A DNA stretch of 64,000 nucleotides from Spinacia oleracea. Lineage: Eukaryota > Streptophyta > Magnoliopsida > Caryophyllales > Amaranthaceae. The stretch's first letter is position 1. Every line of letters starts with the position of its first letter. The notes under the pieces are model-generated. The model was not told the origin of the DNA and ran no database searches. It saw nothing but the letters and a program-made list of their open reading frames with translations. Position numbers and translations under genes: made by a program. Below, one piece after another: positions 23,121 to 35,592 of the stretch. The stretch lies in assembly GCF_020520425.1 (NCBI RefSeq), contig NC_079490.1:42540723-42604722 (forward strand). The letters run 5' to 3'.

Positions 23121-25675
23121 ATGGCTCATTCAATAACTATGCTCAGTGATATAACTCCGCTTAAGGAGAACTGGAAAATAAAGGTTAGAATTATACAGCT
23201 TTGGGAAAAACCAGATTACTACAAAAAAACTGAAATTAAGGCTATTGAAATGGTCTTGATTGATGAAAAGGTATTTTTAATTATTTCGTATATGACAAAG
23301 TATCTTTGTTGTAGGTTTTTCATGTTGTTTATTATCATTCTCATAATTTATTTTTATTTTTTTGTCACAGGGGTCTAAAATTCAAGCCATCATAAAAAAA
23401 TTTCTCATGGATAAATTTAAAAATCTTATGAAAGAAGGATCTTCGCGAATTATTGCTAATTTTGGAGTAGAATTAAATTTGGGAAAACATAGGCCAACTA
23501 TCCATACCTACAGAATTAATTTCTTTTACAAGACTATAGTTAAGGAATGTGGAGATGATAAACTCCCCTTATATGGTTTGGAACTTTTCTCTTTTGACAA
23601 AATACTTCAGAATGAAATTGATTATGCGATTTTAGTTGGTGTGATTTTCGGCTTATTTATTTTGCATATATAGTTCATTCGGTTTAATTATTTAATAGTC
23701 ACATTTATATGTTTACAGATGTAATTGGAGAAGTAACCGGCATTGGTGCTATCGTAGATAAATCAACAACCAACACCCCAAACTGATTTTTGCCACTTGA
23801 AATTGAAGATACGAAGTAAAGAATTTAATTTAGCTAATTTTTCAAATTAATAATTTTATATTATACGTATATTTTTATATGACATACTTTAATCTTTTCT
23901 TTTCTTTGGTAGCAATAACACATTAAAATGTGAATTGTGGGGAAAATATGCTCAACATATGGTTTCCTATAAACAAAATGAAAGTCATAATGGACGCATT
24001 ATCGTTGTTATTCAATTTGCTCAAATCAAGGTTTTCAAAGGTAATAAAAGTTATAGCGGAGTACACTATATTTATTAACCATACTTCATATTATAATTAT
24101 GTCGTGTTTATATTACAATAATGTATTTGATGTAGGTGAAGTATCAATTTCAAATTCGCTTTTTGCAACTAAAATACTGGTCAATGAAGACATACCCGAA
24201 ATGAATGAGTTCAGGAAAAAGTATTTTTTAGGACATAAACATATTCTTAAGAGTGTTATAAACATATTTTAACGCATACTGAATTGTTATTTTTTATGTT
24301 TATAGTATTGCGGATGGGGATTGTCAATCATCAAGACTAACTCACTTGTCAAGTCAAAGTTCACATTCCATATCTGATGAGTTCTTAGTATTGTCCGAAC
24401 GTATACGGTTAGATGAGATATACGAAAAAATAAGGTAATGATAGTGATACCCGTATCAGATTCCTACAAAAATTAGTGATTGATAAATATCAATAATACT
24501 ATATTACCATATTGAGAATATACCATCGTCAAAAAACTTTTGCAGGAATGTTATTGCGTGGTACTTGCGTACATTATTTCTATAGAAAATGAAACCAAAT
24601 GGTATTATAATTCATGAAAACTTTGTAACAAGAAAGTTGACTATGAAGGAGGTGGAAGATTTTGGTGCTCAAAGTGTGATTCACATGTTAAATCTGCACC
24701 ACCAAGGTATCTTTTTAATAGCAAAAATTATTGTGTAATTATTTTTGTACGAGTTACAAGTTATTTTATTATTTAACAAATAACGATTGATGTTTATCAG
24801 GTACAAGGTCACTGTAACAGTGGAAGATGACAATGGATTTGCAACCTTTATCATTTTTTATCGAGAGATTTTTAAATTACTTCAAATATCAGCAGTGGAT
24901 TTAAAGAATAAGTCGTACAAGGTAATTTAGTTACCTATTTTAAAATAAGATATGTTTTGGTTAAGATAGTGTTTTATTTTGGTAGCATTTTAATTATCTT
25001 ATACGTTTAAATAAATTACTATTCAAGTACCAATTCACCATCATATTTTACTAACATATGCTTACATTGTATATTTGTTTTTAGGATGATAAAAGTGATT
25101 CAATTCCCGAAGAACTCAATATGCTCTTAAATAAGAGATTTTTGTTTAAAATTCAAATTTCTAAGTACAATCTTGAACAAAACTGGGAAAAATACATTGT
25201 GCTTAAAATTAGTGACGATGAGCAATTGATCAACCAATTTATGGATGCCAATCCTAATGTGGAGGTAATTTCTACAACTAACAAAATCTTAATATATTTT
25301 TATAGATTTGATTTTAATATACCTATGTTTTGCCAGGAACATGATGTGGAGGTTGTATCTTCAAATGAATCAATTAAAACTCCACCGAAGACGGAAACTA
25401 TAAGTTAAAAAAGTTATGGAATTCTTTTACTACACTAAATCGGAAATATTTGAAATAAATTGTGACCTTTTATACATAAATTGTTGTAGGACCTTTCCTC
25501 AAGTATAGTTATAGATGAAGCCTCAGAAGGAAACTTTATTACTCCGTCAAAAAGAGCTATTGAGGATGCAATAACTTGTGGGATCGATGAAGGAACAAGT
25601 TCGGCGCAACACTCCACCAACAAAAGGAAGGCTGTGATAAAAATTGAAAAGGAAGACAAAGGCAACAAAGAGTAG
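23121..25675 (+). pseudogene. Helitron RPA70-like single-strand DNA-binding protein
   Basis: A multi-exon gene for a replication protein A large-subunit homologue, the usual partner of RepHel in plant Helitrons, thought to coat single-stranded DNA during transposition. Exon 1 is 23121-23270 (MAHSITMLSDITPLKENWKI), intron 23271-23370 (GT...CAG), then the N-terminal OB fold (DUF223-like; HTYRINFFYKT). Further exons give IGEVTGIGAIVDKS near 23720, then LKCELWGKYAQHMVSY near 23930, ISNSLFATKILVNEDIPEM near 24140, and a C-terminal zinc-ribbon region near 24590-24710 (KLCNKKVDYEGG, FWCSKCDSH). The last parts run to a TAG at 25673-25675. A TGA at 24615-24617 sits where the first zinc-binding Cys of CX2C would be, so the protein would be cut there. 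Exon limits after exon 1 are approximate. Confidence 0.85.
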
Positions 25676-26133
25676 AAGATTATTAAGCCGTATTATTAAT
25701 GGGGCTAAACTAAACAGTGTTTACCTCGATCGTTGTTTTGACAACATTGGTTTTTTTTAATATATAGTTTGGATTTTAGGAGTTTTTTATTTATTTATTG
25801 TCAATTTTGAACGGATTGGATTTTGAGATTTTATGTTTTTATTAATTATACACTTGCTATGGTATAAGATTTGAAGGCGTTAGTTTATTTTTATTTGGTA
25901 TCTAAGATCTCAAGATTAAGTACAATCGTATTTTTCCTTGCAAAACTCAGAACTCCGCTATAAGTTAATAGCGTACATGTATTTAGTAACCCTTTTATGG
26001 TAATTAGATTTATTATGAATGCGTCAATGTAGTAATGGGTTAATGAAAAGTTGTAAAATATACAATGTAAAGCATACGAAAATGCAAAATGAAAATTAGA
26101 AGTTCCTTGTCAGTGGCAAATGTACGCTTTTTA

Positions 26134-26212
26134 TGCACGACACATTTGAGATTTCCAAAATCCCAAATGTGCCATGCACGACGTTCTACTTAGTATTGTA
26201 GCCATGCACGAC
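26134..26212. repeat. Hairpin with flanking TGCACGAC repeats
   Basis: CACATTTGAGATTT and AAATCCCAAATGTG form arms around a very short loop at 26141-26171. TGCACGAC occurs at 26134-26141, 26175-26182 and 26205-26212. Function is unknown. Confidence 0.75.
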
Positions 26213-26443
26213 TTTAATTGTGATTTTTATTGGTCATTTTTTTTACAGCAAATTTATTATGAAAAGTCGTGCAAAGCACATTTATTACCATATTGAGAAT
26301 ATACGACAAATTACAAATTTGCAGAAATTTAGGTTGTATACTATAGTTTGCATTTTAGGTTATATACCGAAGATTACCATAGTGATCATTTTAAGTTATA
26401 TACATCATATTACATATTTATGAGACTATAACAATATTAAGAA

Positions 26444-26622
26444 TATAAACTTATTACGGCATTTTACAAATTTTGATAATACACTAATGGACTATTCAAA
26501 TTAAATATTCGTATGCGTAGTATACGCGAATTATATACTTATTACGGCATTTTACAAATTTGTAGAATATACTAATAAACTATTCAAATGAAATATTCGT
26601 ATACGTAGTATATGCGAATTAT
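26444..26622 (+). repeat. Tandem duplication of about 88 bases
   Basis: Two imperfect copies share cttattacggcattttac, then aatattcgtat.cgtagtat and gcgaattata. The second begins at about 26532. Confidence 0.75.
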
Positions 26623-27100
26623 AACGTATTAGCAATAAAGAAGAAGAAACTAGAATCATATATATTCTCAATATTAAATGAACTGTATATGCAAATTAGT
26701 ATATACTCTCGATATTAAATTAATTATATATGTGAATATATACGTTTACTTTCACTATATACGAATTTTAGAGTAGTTTAATTTGGTTCACATATATACA
26801 CAATATGGTTAATGTTGCCTAATACAAAATTTGTGAATGTACTGATATCTTGACAAACTAAATATCCTTAATTCCTTATATATGAGAATTAGCATATATA
26901 AGACTATTGATGCGTGCAATTTCAGAATATTTAGGAAACATGTTCATTAAATCTTCAAAAAGATCTAAGGTGATAGGATGCCATAGGTTATTTGACTTTT
27001 ATGGTATATTTATATTTGGTTATAATTTGAGTTAGGAAATAATATCTCTATTCATAACAGCTGGCAGCATGTTTGGGTAAAAATCAATCGAAAACGGTCC

Positions 27101-27195
27101 TACAAAATTACACTTTTAAAACCTTCCTGATATGATCAAGGCCAATTATACGTACAAATTACACTTTTAAAACCTTCATGATATGATCAAGGCCA
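27101..27195 (+). repeat. 52-base tandem duplication before RepHel
   Basis: Copies at 27101-27144 and 27153-27195 share acttttaaaacctt and gatatgatcaaggcca. The same sequence occurs in inverse orientation at 22662-22720, close to the Helitron 5' end. Confidence 0.8.
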
Positions 27196-27274
27196 TTCAT
27201 AAAGGCACAATGCTCTAATATGATCAATTCCGATTGTCCCCCATCCATCAACTAATAAAAAAACAGATTCATCA

Positions 27275-27541
27275 ATGGATCCAAATTTTACGTCGTTGGC
27301 AAGGCTCAAGAGAAAAGCTATTATCATAAGTAAACGTCGTAAAGTAGAAACAGAAAATCAAGGTAATATGTCCTTCCCAGCTTGTACTTGAATGAAATAA
27401 CTCTTTTATAACACGATTTTCCAAATAATTAAACAAGAACAATAAAATTATCAGGTACTATGGAGAAAACACAAGGAACTCGCGTGCCTTCAGAAAATGT
27501 AAGAAGCGTTGGTCAAAGGAAACCACTGCTAGACATTTCAA
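27275..27541 (+). pseudogene. RepHel N-terminal exons 1 and 2
   Basis: Exon 1 (27275-27362) reads MDPNFTSLARLKRKAIIISK and is basic. The intron 27363-27454 (GTAATA...TCAG) leads to exon 2, which keeps the frame (NQ|GTMEKTQGTRVPSEN...RKPLLDISN) to about 27541. This short basic N-terminus is of the kind that opens plant Helitron transposases. The start is chosen because it is the first ATG in frame and lies just after the AT-rich spacer. Confidence 0.65.
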
Positions 27542-29458
27542 ATGGTTATATCACTCCTATTTGGTTTCTAAATTATCATATCTTGCATATACGACATCTG
27601 ATTTGTTTATAAAATTTGTGCAAATAACAAGTTGAAAATATGCTGAAAGTAAACTGCTTGTGACTAATTAAAAAAAGAATCACACCATTGTTTGCTAATT
27701 AAAGAAACACTTCTATGTGACACGCCACTGACTAAAGGAGGCGTATGTAATAACAGGTTAGGACTGCTTCAGTATAGTTATCAGCCCCATAACTATACTT
27801 AACATGTAAGTCTTGACATGAAGTGTTTGAATTTTTGTCCTTCCCTAGAAACAAGATCAGTTAAAGACGAAGCCAACATAAGATTTTAGCCCAATAATTA
27901 GATAAAGCAGGCCATTTCCTCAAAGATTTGTGCAATGCTAAACACTTGTCGTGCAATATGTATACTAAATAATTCCTGTCCCTAATTCTATGGTACACAT
28001 TCCACAAAGATTTGTGCAAAAACTAAACACTTGTCGTGCAATAGTTATAGATTGACATATATAAGTACGTTTTATACCGTATATATCAATAGTCCATCAG
28101 TATATATCAAATGGTAATATTGAAACATCCCACAACACTGTACCACCATAAATCAGATAAGGAAAACCAATCATCAATTTAGTAAGCCCATAATTTAAAG
28201 GCAATAAAAGTTTTGCTCACTCACTCGCTTTCTTTCTTACCTTCTCTACTTTTTGCTATTAACTCAACTCCACCCCCCAAACCAAAACCAAAACCCTGCT
28301 AATTTCTTCATCAAATTTCCTTCATATTTCTCAGATCAACTTACAGCTTAGCTCTTGATTCTTATCAAATTCAACTGGGTATATCTTATTTTCACTTTTG
28401 ATTCCTTTTTTTTACTTCAATTTCCCCCCTTTTTGAGCTTAAGTGTGACTGATCTGAAGCAATTTTTCTCTTATTTCTGTAATTATGCATTAATTTGATG
28501 TGGGAAACTACTTGTGTTTGATTATTTAAGCTTATTTTTGTGTTTTTCATGCCTATCCCTATCTCTAACTATAACAGGTTAGGACTGTTTCAGTATAGTT
28601 ATCAGCCCCATAACAAAATACTTAACATATAAGTCTTGACATGAAGTGTTTGAATTTTGTCCTTCCCTAGAAGCAAGTGTTTGAATTAGCAGGCCCACAA
28701 CACTGTACCACCATCAATCAGATAAGGATTACCATTCATCAATTTAGTAAGCCAATAATTAAAAGACACGACAAGAACTAGAATTAAAGGATTAAAGTTA
28801 AGTCAACACCTAATTTATTTATTAGTACTGCTACACACCCCCTAATAAGGCACTTACATGTTAAAATATATATAAACATTATAAATTGAGAGCTGCAATG
28901 TAATTGTCAAGAAACGACAACACGAAATATCAGAGCAAATTTCATATGCCTACTTCTCAACGTGTCAATTTTATATTGCATTAACACAAGCTTTTGATGC
29001 AAAGCTTTCCGATGTGCTCAACCTATGAATTAAGTGTAAATCATCTGCATCTTAATTTATAATTAAGATAGATATCCTATACGAGCAGTAAACTATACCT
29101 TGACCAGTTGCTGATATTTGAAGCAAAATACCTCTTCAAGCCTTGCAAGTCCGTCCAACACATTGACAATGCAGATGCTGCATAAACATCACCCATGCAT
29201 TACGCTCCACTCCGGCCTTCATTTAGGAAGCAACAAATTTATTAAAAGAAGAAGATAGGGTAAAGAAACCGAGGGAAAAGAATAAGACATAAAGAACTAC
29301 CTCAGAAAAGAATGTTGAGACTTTAGTGAAATATATAAAATTTAATATTGCTCTGCACCCTATTTTTAAAAAAATATTGCATTTGAATACAACAATTTGT
29401 GGAATGAACATAGATGTGAAATTCATAGTAAATTGCAAATATTCTTGAAATATAATTA
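27542..29458 (+). other. Large intron or insertion in RepHel with internal duplications and a captured-looking segment
   Basis: No Helitron protein can be read here. Block 27752-27857 is repeated at 28573-28678 and block 28127-28190 at 28690-28760. The first copy is interrupted by 27905-28107, a second copy of the RPA upstream region (22866-23055). Between the copies, 28198-28560 looks like a plant 5' UTR (pyrimidine-rich, tcactcactcgctttctttc) running into an intron-like T-rich stretch. Bases 28800-29230 are AT-rich with no clear content. Confidence 0.6.
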
Positions 29459-32400
29459 GTGTGTTTGACATTCCCTACCCTTGACGGTGAATTTCTTGAT
29501 GAAGCAAACTTTGCTCACAACCAAGTTCAAAAACAAGATGCAGCCATACAGCCTGAAACCGGGCAATTTAAAAAACGACTGGGATCGGGGAAGCAAGTAA
29601 TAGAAAAGGGGAAAATTATCAAGACTACAAACACAATTCCGATTTCAACTTCAGGTAATGTAACTTAATTTTATTAAGGGTCTTAATTTTATTCTATATG
29701 CTAATTGGTATTGGTAAAAAAAATAGGGGAAAGTAGCTCCGTTGTTGACATGGAAACAAATCAGATTGATACCGAAGAACTTCAAGGTATAGTATTACAA
29801 GGCATGATGACAATTATCGAGCTTTGGTAACTGTGTGCTTATTTCATAATAATTGAGAATATTACGATTGATATACCTTTATAAAATCCTCATGACTCCT
29901 AGGCCTAATTCTTTTAATTTTTATGCTCAGGTGAACATGGTATGTGTGGTGCTTCATTCAAAGGTACTTGCAACCAACTTATTTGTATTTTATTATAGAT
30001 TATATAAAATAATATCTAAACATAAATTTTGCTTGTATCAGAATACTGGGACATCGGAGATCCGATATACACATGTAAATTTTGTGGTGCAATGTTGCGG
30101 TACGAAGAAAGATTTGAGAAACGGAAAAATTCTAAAAACCCAAAATTCTCATTGTGTTGTATGCAAGGGAAAGTCCAGCTACCTTTGCTAAACGAACCAC
30201 CACAACCTCTTCGTAGACTTTTGAAGAATGAGGACGGTAAAAGTAAGCATTGTTTGGAGAATATACGAGAATATAACATGATCTGCATTTACGTCAATGG
30301 GAGGAAAGATTGACATAACAGTGAATCAAGGGAGAGGACCTTATGTATTCAGATTGCAAGGACACAATTATCATAAGATAGGAAGTCTGTTACCAAATTA
30401 CGGATCTTCCATAAAGTTTGCTCAACTCTACATATATGACACTGAAAATGAGGTTGCGAATAGAGAGCGAGCTATGAGGTTGTTATACTTATTCTTTCAT
30501 TTAAATTTAGATTATTGATTTAATCCTAATCTTATCATAACTTTTACTCCTACTTTATTGCATGTCCATCAAGAAACTCTGAGGACTTTGATGATGCAAT
30601 TATCCATGACTTGAAGACAATGCTTGATCAACACAACCCTATAGCTCAATCTTTCAGAATGGCAAGGGATCGTTTTAGTTCGTGCCATTCTAAAAATGTG
30701 AAGTCAAGACTCATTGGGAAAAGGGGTACTTATGGGAAGACATGCAACCTCCCAAGTGCATCTGAAGTGGCAGCACTTATCGTGGGAGATGTTGGAAATT
30801 CAGCCGATAGGGATATTGTTGTTGAAACACAATCTGGATTGCTACAACGCATTAATGAGCTTCACCCTTCTTACCTTGCTATGCAATACCCATTGTTGTT
30901 TCCATATGGTGAGGATGATTACAGGGCTGATATTCCAGTAAGGGACAGTACTGGGAGAAAATGGGTTAAAATAAGTATGAGAGAGTATTTTTCATTTAGG
31001 ATACAAGACAGGCTTAATGAAGCTGCAACATTGTTGATGTTTAGGAAGTTATTTCAACAATTTTTGGTTGATGTATACACAATGATTGAGGCTGAAAGAC
31101 TGAACTACCTTCGAACACATCAGAAGAAATTAAGGGCAGAGTTGTACAAGAATCTTGCAGATGCCATAGTAAGAGGAGACACAGATCCATCCTCAACAGG
31201 AAAACGGATAGTCTTGCCTTCGTCATTTACAGGTGGCGCAAGATATTATGATGCAGAATTATCAGGATGCCATGGCTATTTGTAAGTGGTATGGATACCC
31301 AAATTTGTTTATCACATTCACTTGCAATCCAAAGTGGCCAGAAATCACTAGGTTTATACAAAAGAAAGGCCTCAAACCCGAGGATAGACCTGACATCGTT
31401 TGTAGAGTTTTCAAGATGAAACTAGATGGGCTTATACGTGATCTCAAAGTGAATGAGATGTTAGGAAAAGTTAATGCATGTAAGTTTTTCAGTATCCCTA
31501 CCACTATGTCCCTTATTTAGCATGTCGTATAACACTTATTTAACTCTTATTTAAATTAGTAAAGATATTTATGTCCATTTTTGTTTTATACAGTAAACAT
31601 ATAAAATAATCTGCCTAATTTTTTTTTTATAGTGGTCTATACCGTGGAGTTCCAAAAGCGTGGATTACCTCATACTCATATCCTTCTATTTTTGCACCCT
31701 GATAATAAGATTTCTACGACAGATGATATTGATAGAGTTATATGTGCCGAAATTCCTGATCCGAAAGAGAGTCCTGAACTCTATGAAATTTTGGGAGATT
31801 GTATGATGCATGATCCTTGTGGTGCTCTGAATAAAAGTTCACCATGCATGAAAGAGGGAAGGTGCTCTAAAAATTATCCGATGGAGTTCACCGAAGACAC
31901 AAGTTTTGATAAAGAAGGGTACGCGCTTTATAGAAGGGACAATGGTAGATTTATTGAAAAGAATGGAATAAAGCTAGACAATAGATATGTTGTTCCTTAT
32001 AACCGGACTCTGCTAAAATACCGTGCTCACATCAATACCGAATTTTGCAATCAACACAAGGCAATCAAGTACTTATTTAAATACATAAATAAGGGGAATG
32101 ATCGTGTCACTGCTGCCCTTTCACAAGCTGGAGAGACTTGTGACAACATTGATGAAATAAAATCATACTATGATTACAGGTATATAATAATATCTACTTT
32201 TGAAAATGATATTATATTTTTCTGGAGTTATATCAATAACTGATCATAAACTTATATATCAGGTATATTTCACCGTGTGAAGCAGTATGGAGAATTTTTG
32301 GGTTCGACTTGCATTATAGATTTCCTCTGATTCAAAGACTAAGCTTTCATCTACCAAATGAGCAAAATGTAGAGTTTCAAGATGACGATCCAATAGACTC

Positions 32401-33282
32401 TGTCATGAATAAGCCTTTGATTGAGAAATCAATGTTCTTAGCATGGATGGATTATAATAAGAACAACGAAGATGGTAGACACCTCACTTATTCCGAGTTT
32501 CCAACAGAGTTTGTATGGTCAACAGATGACAAAGAATGGAGAAAGAGAAAGCTAGAAGGAAGGTTTTCCCTTGGGAGAATCTATCATGTGCCCCCAGGTA
32601 GTGGTGAAAGATATTATTTAAGAGTTTTATTGAATCATGTGAGAGGAGCAACGTGTTATGAAGATATTAGAACAATAAATGGAGTTTTGCATTCTTCATT
32701 CAAAGAAGCTTGCTATGCACTAGGATTGTTACACAACGATAAAGAATACGTTGATGGCATCAAAGAAGCAAGCTTTTGGGGATCTGCACACTACCTCAGA
32801 AACCTTTTTTCAATGCTTCTATTGTCTGATAGTCTATCAAGACCAGAATATGTGTGGGAATCCACATGGCATCTACTATCAGATGATATTATCCACACAC
32901 AACGACACATTATGCACATTGATGGTAATCAACTTGGTTTTTTTCTCTCTTTTGCTTAACATTTTAACTATCGTCGATTCTTTTTGTGTTGAATTCTAAT
33001 ATTCAGAATGTGATGAATCATTTTCTATTATTCTAACATTCAGAATGTGTTGAATTCTAACATTTTCATTTTGTGTTGAATGAAAAATATTCAGAATGTG
33101 TTGAATTTAATGGGTATTACATAATATTGTTATGCATGATTACTTACCTTAGCTTATAACTATATATTAAATGCATAATTAACATTTTGTTATTAATGTA
33201 CAGATTTACAACTGACTGACGATCTGTTGAAGAATTATAGTCTTTGTGAAATCCAAAAGATTTTACAACGTAATGGTGGTAC
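29459..33282 (+). pseudogene. RepHel central part: zinc-finger region and Rep (HUH) domain
   Basis: It begins with short exons (29459-29652, 29727-29790, about 29931-29962), then a stretch from 30042 with EYWDIGDPIYTCKFCGAMLR and FSLCCMQGKVQLPLL, a zinc-binding motif region typical of plant Helitrons. GGKIDITVNQGRGPYVFRLQG follows after a frameshift near 30285. The Helitron-like N domain is at about 30980-31440 (FRIQDRLNEAATLL; PNLFITFTCNPKWPEI), with a one-base frameshift near 31248. The Rep HUH motif PHTHILLF lies at 31668-31691. The two Tyr of KYLFKYINKG are at 32070-32072 and 32082-32084. All Rep catalytic residues seem present. The exon ends at the D insertion site (GGTAC, 33278-33282). 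Confidence 0.88.
33278..33282. repeat. Target site duplication of element D (left copy, GGTAC)
   Basis: GGTAC precedes the TG of D and recurs at 43150-43154 right after its CA. It lies in RepHel coding sequence. Confidence 0.95.
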
Positions 33283-34702
33283 TGTAGACACCTACTTTTG
33301 TCCCCATTCCCGCAAGGGAAAGGTTCGATGATGAAAACGTAAATCTCCACTTGACAACGCATCTCCTATGAAATAAACGAATCTCGATTCCCCATTTCAT
33401 TTCACCCGAAACCTGCTATTTATGGAAACCTGCTAAAAATAGTAACTGCCGTAAAGGGTAGCTTCTAAAAGTGGCAAGTCATAAAAGATAGAAACCTGTC
33501 AGAATTAGGTGTTGCACTCCAACATAAATCCTAAATGAGATAGAAAACTGCGAGAATCCTATTCCTAATATGATTCAGAAATAAGAGTTACGTATTAATT
33601 AAAATCCTAACGAGCCTAGAGTTCGTAACGGGCCCAGACGCATTCCGTCATAAAATTGATACGCGCTAAAAGACTCGAATTAATCTCAAACTCTACGGAT
33701 TTCAGGAATCCGAATCTGACCAAAGAATTCTGCCATACCCTATTTTGAACCCCCAGCCCTGGGCGCCGAGAATTCCAGCGCCCAGAGCTGGGCGCCGAAA
33801 GTACCTGGGACGGATTCTTTTCCTAATCCGTTTCGTATTCAAATTCCTGAAAAACTATCTTTCTACGCCACTTTTTCCTATAAATAGACCCCTAATTTTG
33901 ACGTGAAACAACACACAACAACACACAATTATATTCTGAGTATTGACTCCAACCCTTAGCCTAAGCCTCTCGCTGCGAAACTGTTCACGCGTTCTGTCGC
34001 AATCGATCCATAAATCGAACAGAACGTATCCTGTCCCATAATTGAGATTCGTTAAATAAAAAGGAGAAATAGCAAAGTCAAAGTGGTTAGTTTTCTGAGA
34101 ACCGTGACACACCTCTCAAGGGTGCGTCGTAATGTGTCCCTTTTCGATGATTTAACTGCTTTCCTCGCCCTTTTTATGAACTGTTAAACTAACCTAATCT
34201 GATTGTTCTATCACGCCTAACAAATATAATATTTTTGGGAAATCGGATTATCATGCTAGGTCCCTTAATGCTATTTAAATCAGATAATGATCGAATTAGT
34301 ATTATATGTTGCATATTGCTAAAATCAACTCAGATTAGTTTAATAGTTAACGCATGTCCCTTCAATTATTTATGCTGAGCTAGTAAGGATATCCTGCCTC
34401 TGGAGTTATCGACGAGCGAATTACTCCTCTCGGTAGTTACAGTCCCCCGAACCCTCAATCTCTACCTTGCGGGTGTATATTGAGAGATCCCCACACCAGG
34501 GATCACAAGGGAACCTACGGCCGTCGTGGTCAAACATAATTGCACTCCCTTTATGTCACGATAACCGGGTTTTGTCAGTTTTTCTCATTGTCGTTAAAAA
34601 CTGAATGGCGACTCCTATATTACTAGTCAATTGGGTGTATACTCAAAGGAAATCCAATTACACTTGATTGAATAAAAAGAATCGTCACACCCACGAGGGA
34701 CA
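33283..34702 (+). repeat. 5' LTR of element D
   Basis: TGTAGACACCTACTTTTG ... CCACGAGGGACA. It has a TATA-like CTATAAATAG at 33878-33887, a pair of palindromes CAGCCCTGGGCGCC and GCGCCCAGAGCTGGGCGC at about 33763-33799, and an 85-codon antisense open frame that is kept in the other LTR only because the LTRs are nearly identical. Confidence 0.95.
33878..33887 (+). promoter_or_regulatory. TATA-like box in D 5' LTR
   Basis: CTATAAATAG; it recurs at 42322-42331 in the 3' LTR. Confidence 0.55.
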
Positions 34703-34743
34703 AGGTCACGCATTAGCCTCGTGCTTTTTCGACCCCCTCACAG

Positions 34744-34761
34744 TGGCGACTCCGCTGGGGA
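34744..34761 (+). other. Primer binding site of element D (tRNA-Arg type, probable)
   Basis: TGGCGACTCCGCTGGGGA. It lies 41 bases after the LTR end, an unusually wide gap, but the word itself is typical of Tat/Ogre-like plant gypsy elements. Confidence 0.65.
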
Positions 34762-35537
34762 TAGTGAAGGAAATACTCGTGCTTGTAGGTAATCAAAATA
34801 GCCGAAGGGTGAAACGATCCTACCCACGTTTATTTCCCCATCAAGTTGGGACGACCTGAAAATCAGCATATTAATGTGAACGGGCAGAACATCATAACGA
34901 ATCTCGGCTCCCTCGGGAGTTGGGACTAAGGATACCTTTTTCGCCAATAGGGGGTGCATACGCCGCGCATGTTTCCCACTCGGTACTTGTGCAGGTAGTA
35001 CACCTATCCCGAACCCAATCGCTCGCCCATTAGGTCCCTCTCGCCTGCATGCCCCCTTGGCTTGCACTTGCGGGTTGGCCTCTTGAGCGAAATTCGTCTG
35101 TTGAAGACACTACCTCGACCGGGGCATGTGTTGGATCTACGATAGAAGCGGTACCAAGCCAGGCGCAAATAACTACCCATAGAAGCCTATCATAAACTAC
35201 ATAACATATTATTACTTTGCCTCATGATGTAATGTTAGTTATGTGTAGCGAATTATGTGATTGTGTGTGACAAATTATGCTAGAAAACCAACGACCTTAA
35301 AAAAAAAAAGTTGCCCAAACATTCATGAACCAATTGGCCAAAGAGTTATACTAACATACGTGTTCCGCAATCCCGAACGATCGCCACAAAAATAAGCGAC
35401 GCTCGGGATGGCCTGTAACGAATCCCACAAACGCTGCACAACGCGTAAAGGACATTATAAGGCAAGCACGCAAAACTAAAGTCGCAAAAACAAAAGTATA
35501 CGCAAACAGAAAACGAGAACCAGCCAGGGACGCATTT

Positions 35538-35592
35538 TCAACGCCCCTGGCTGGGCGCCAAAGTTTCTCACGCCCACTGCTGGGCGCTGAAG
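35538..35592. repeat. GC palindrome pair 1 in element D
   Basis: ACGCCCCTGGCTGGGCGCC followed after 10 bases by ACGCCCACTGCTGGGCGCTG. It is the first internal pair of the GCGCCCAG/CTGGGCGC type. Confidence 0.75.

Larger units (their letters stand above)
25676..27274 (+). other. Helitron H1 spacer between RPA and RepHel
   Basis: AT-rich, without a convincing gene. It holds a hairpin with 14-base arms and one mismatch at 26141-26171, three copies of TGCACGAC (26134, 26175, 26205), a tandem duplication of about 88 bases (26444-26622), and a 52-base tandem duplication at 27101-27195 just before the RepHel start. Confidence 0.6.

Noticed and set aside
30016..30288. 90-codon minus-strand frame
   Set aside because: Antisense shadow of the Helitron RepHel exon, which shows conserved motifs on the plus strand.
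33855..34112. 85-codon antisense frame kept in both D LTRs (also 42299-42556)
   Set aside because: The LTRs are about 99% identical, so retention says nothing about selection. No domain is seen and it overlaps the LTR promoter antisense.
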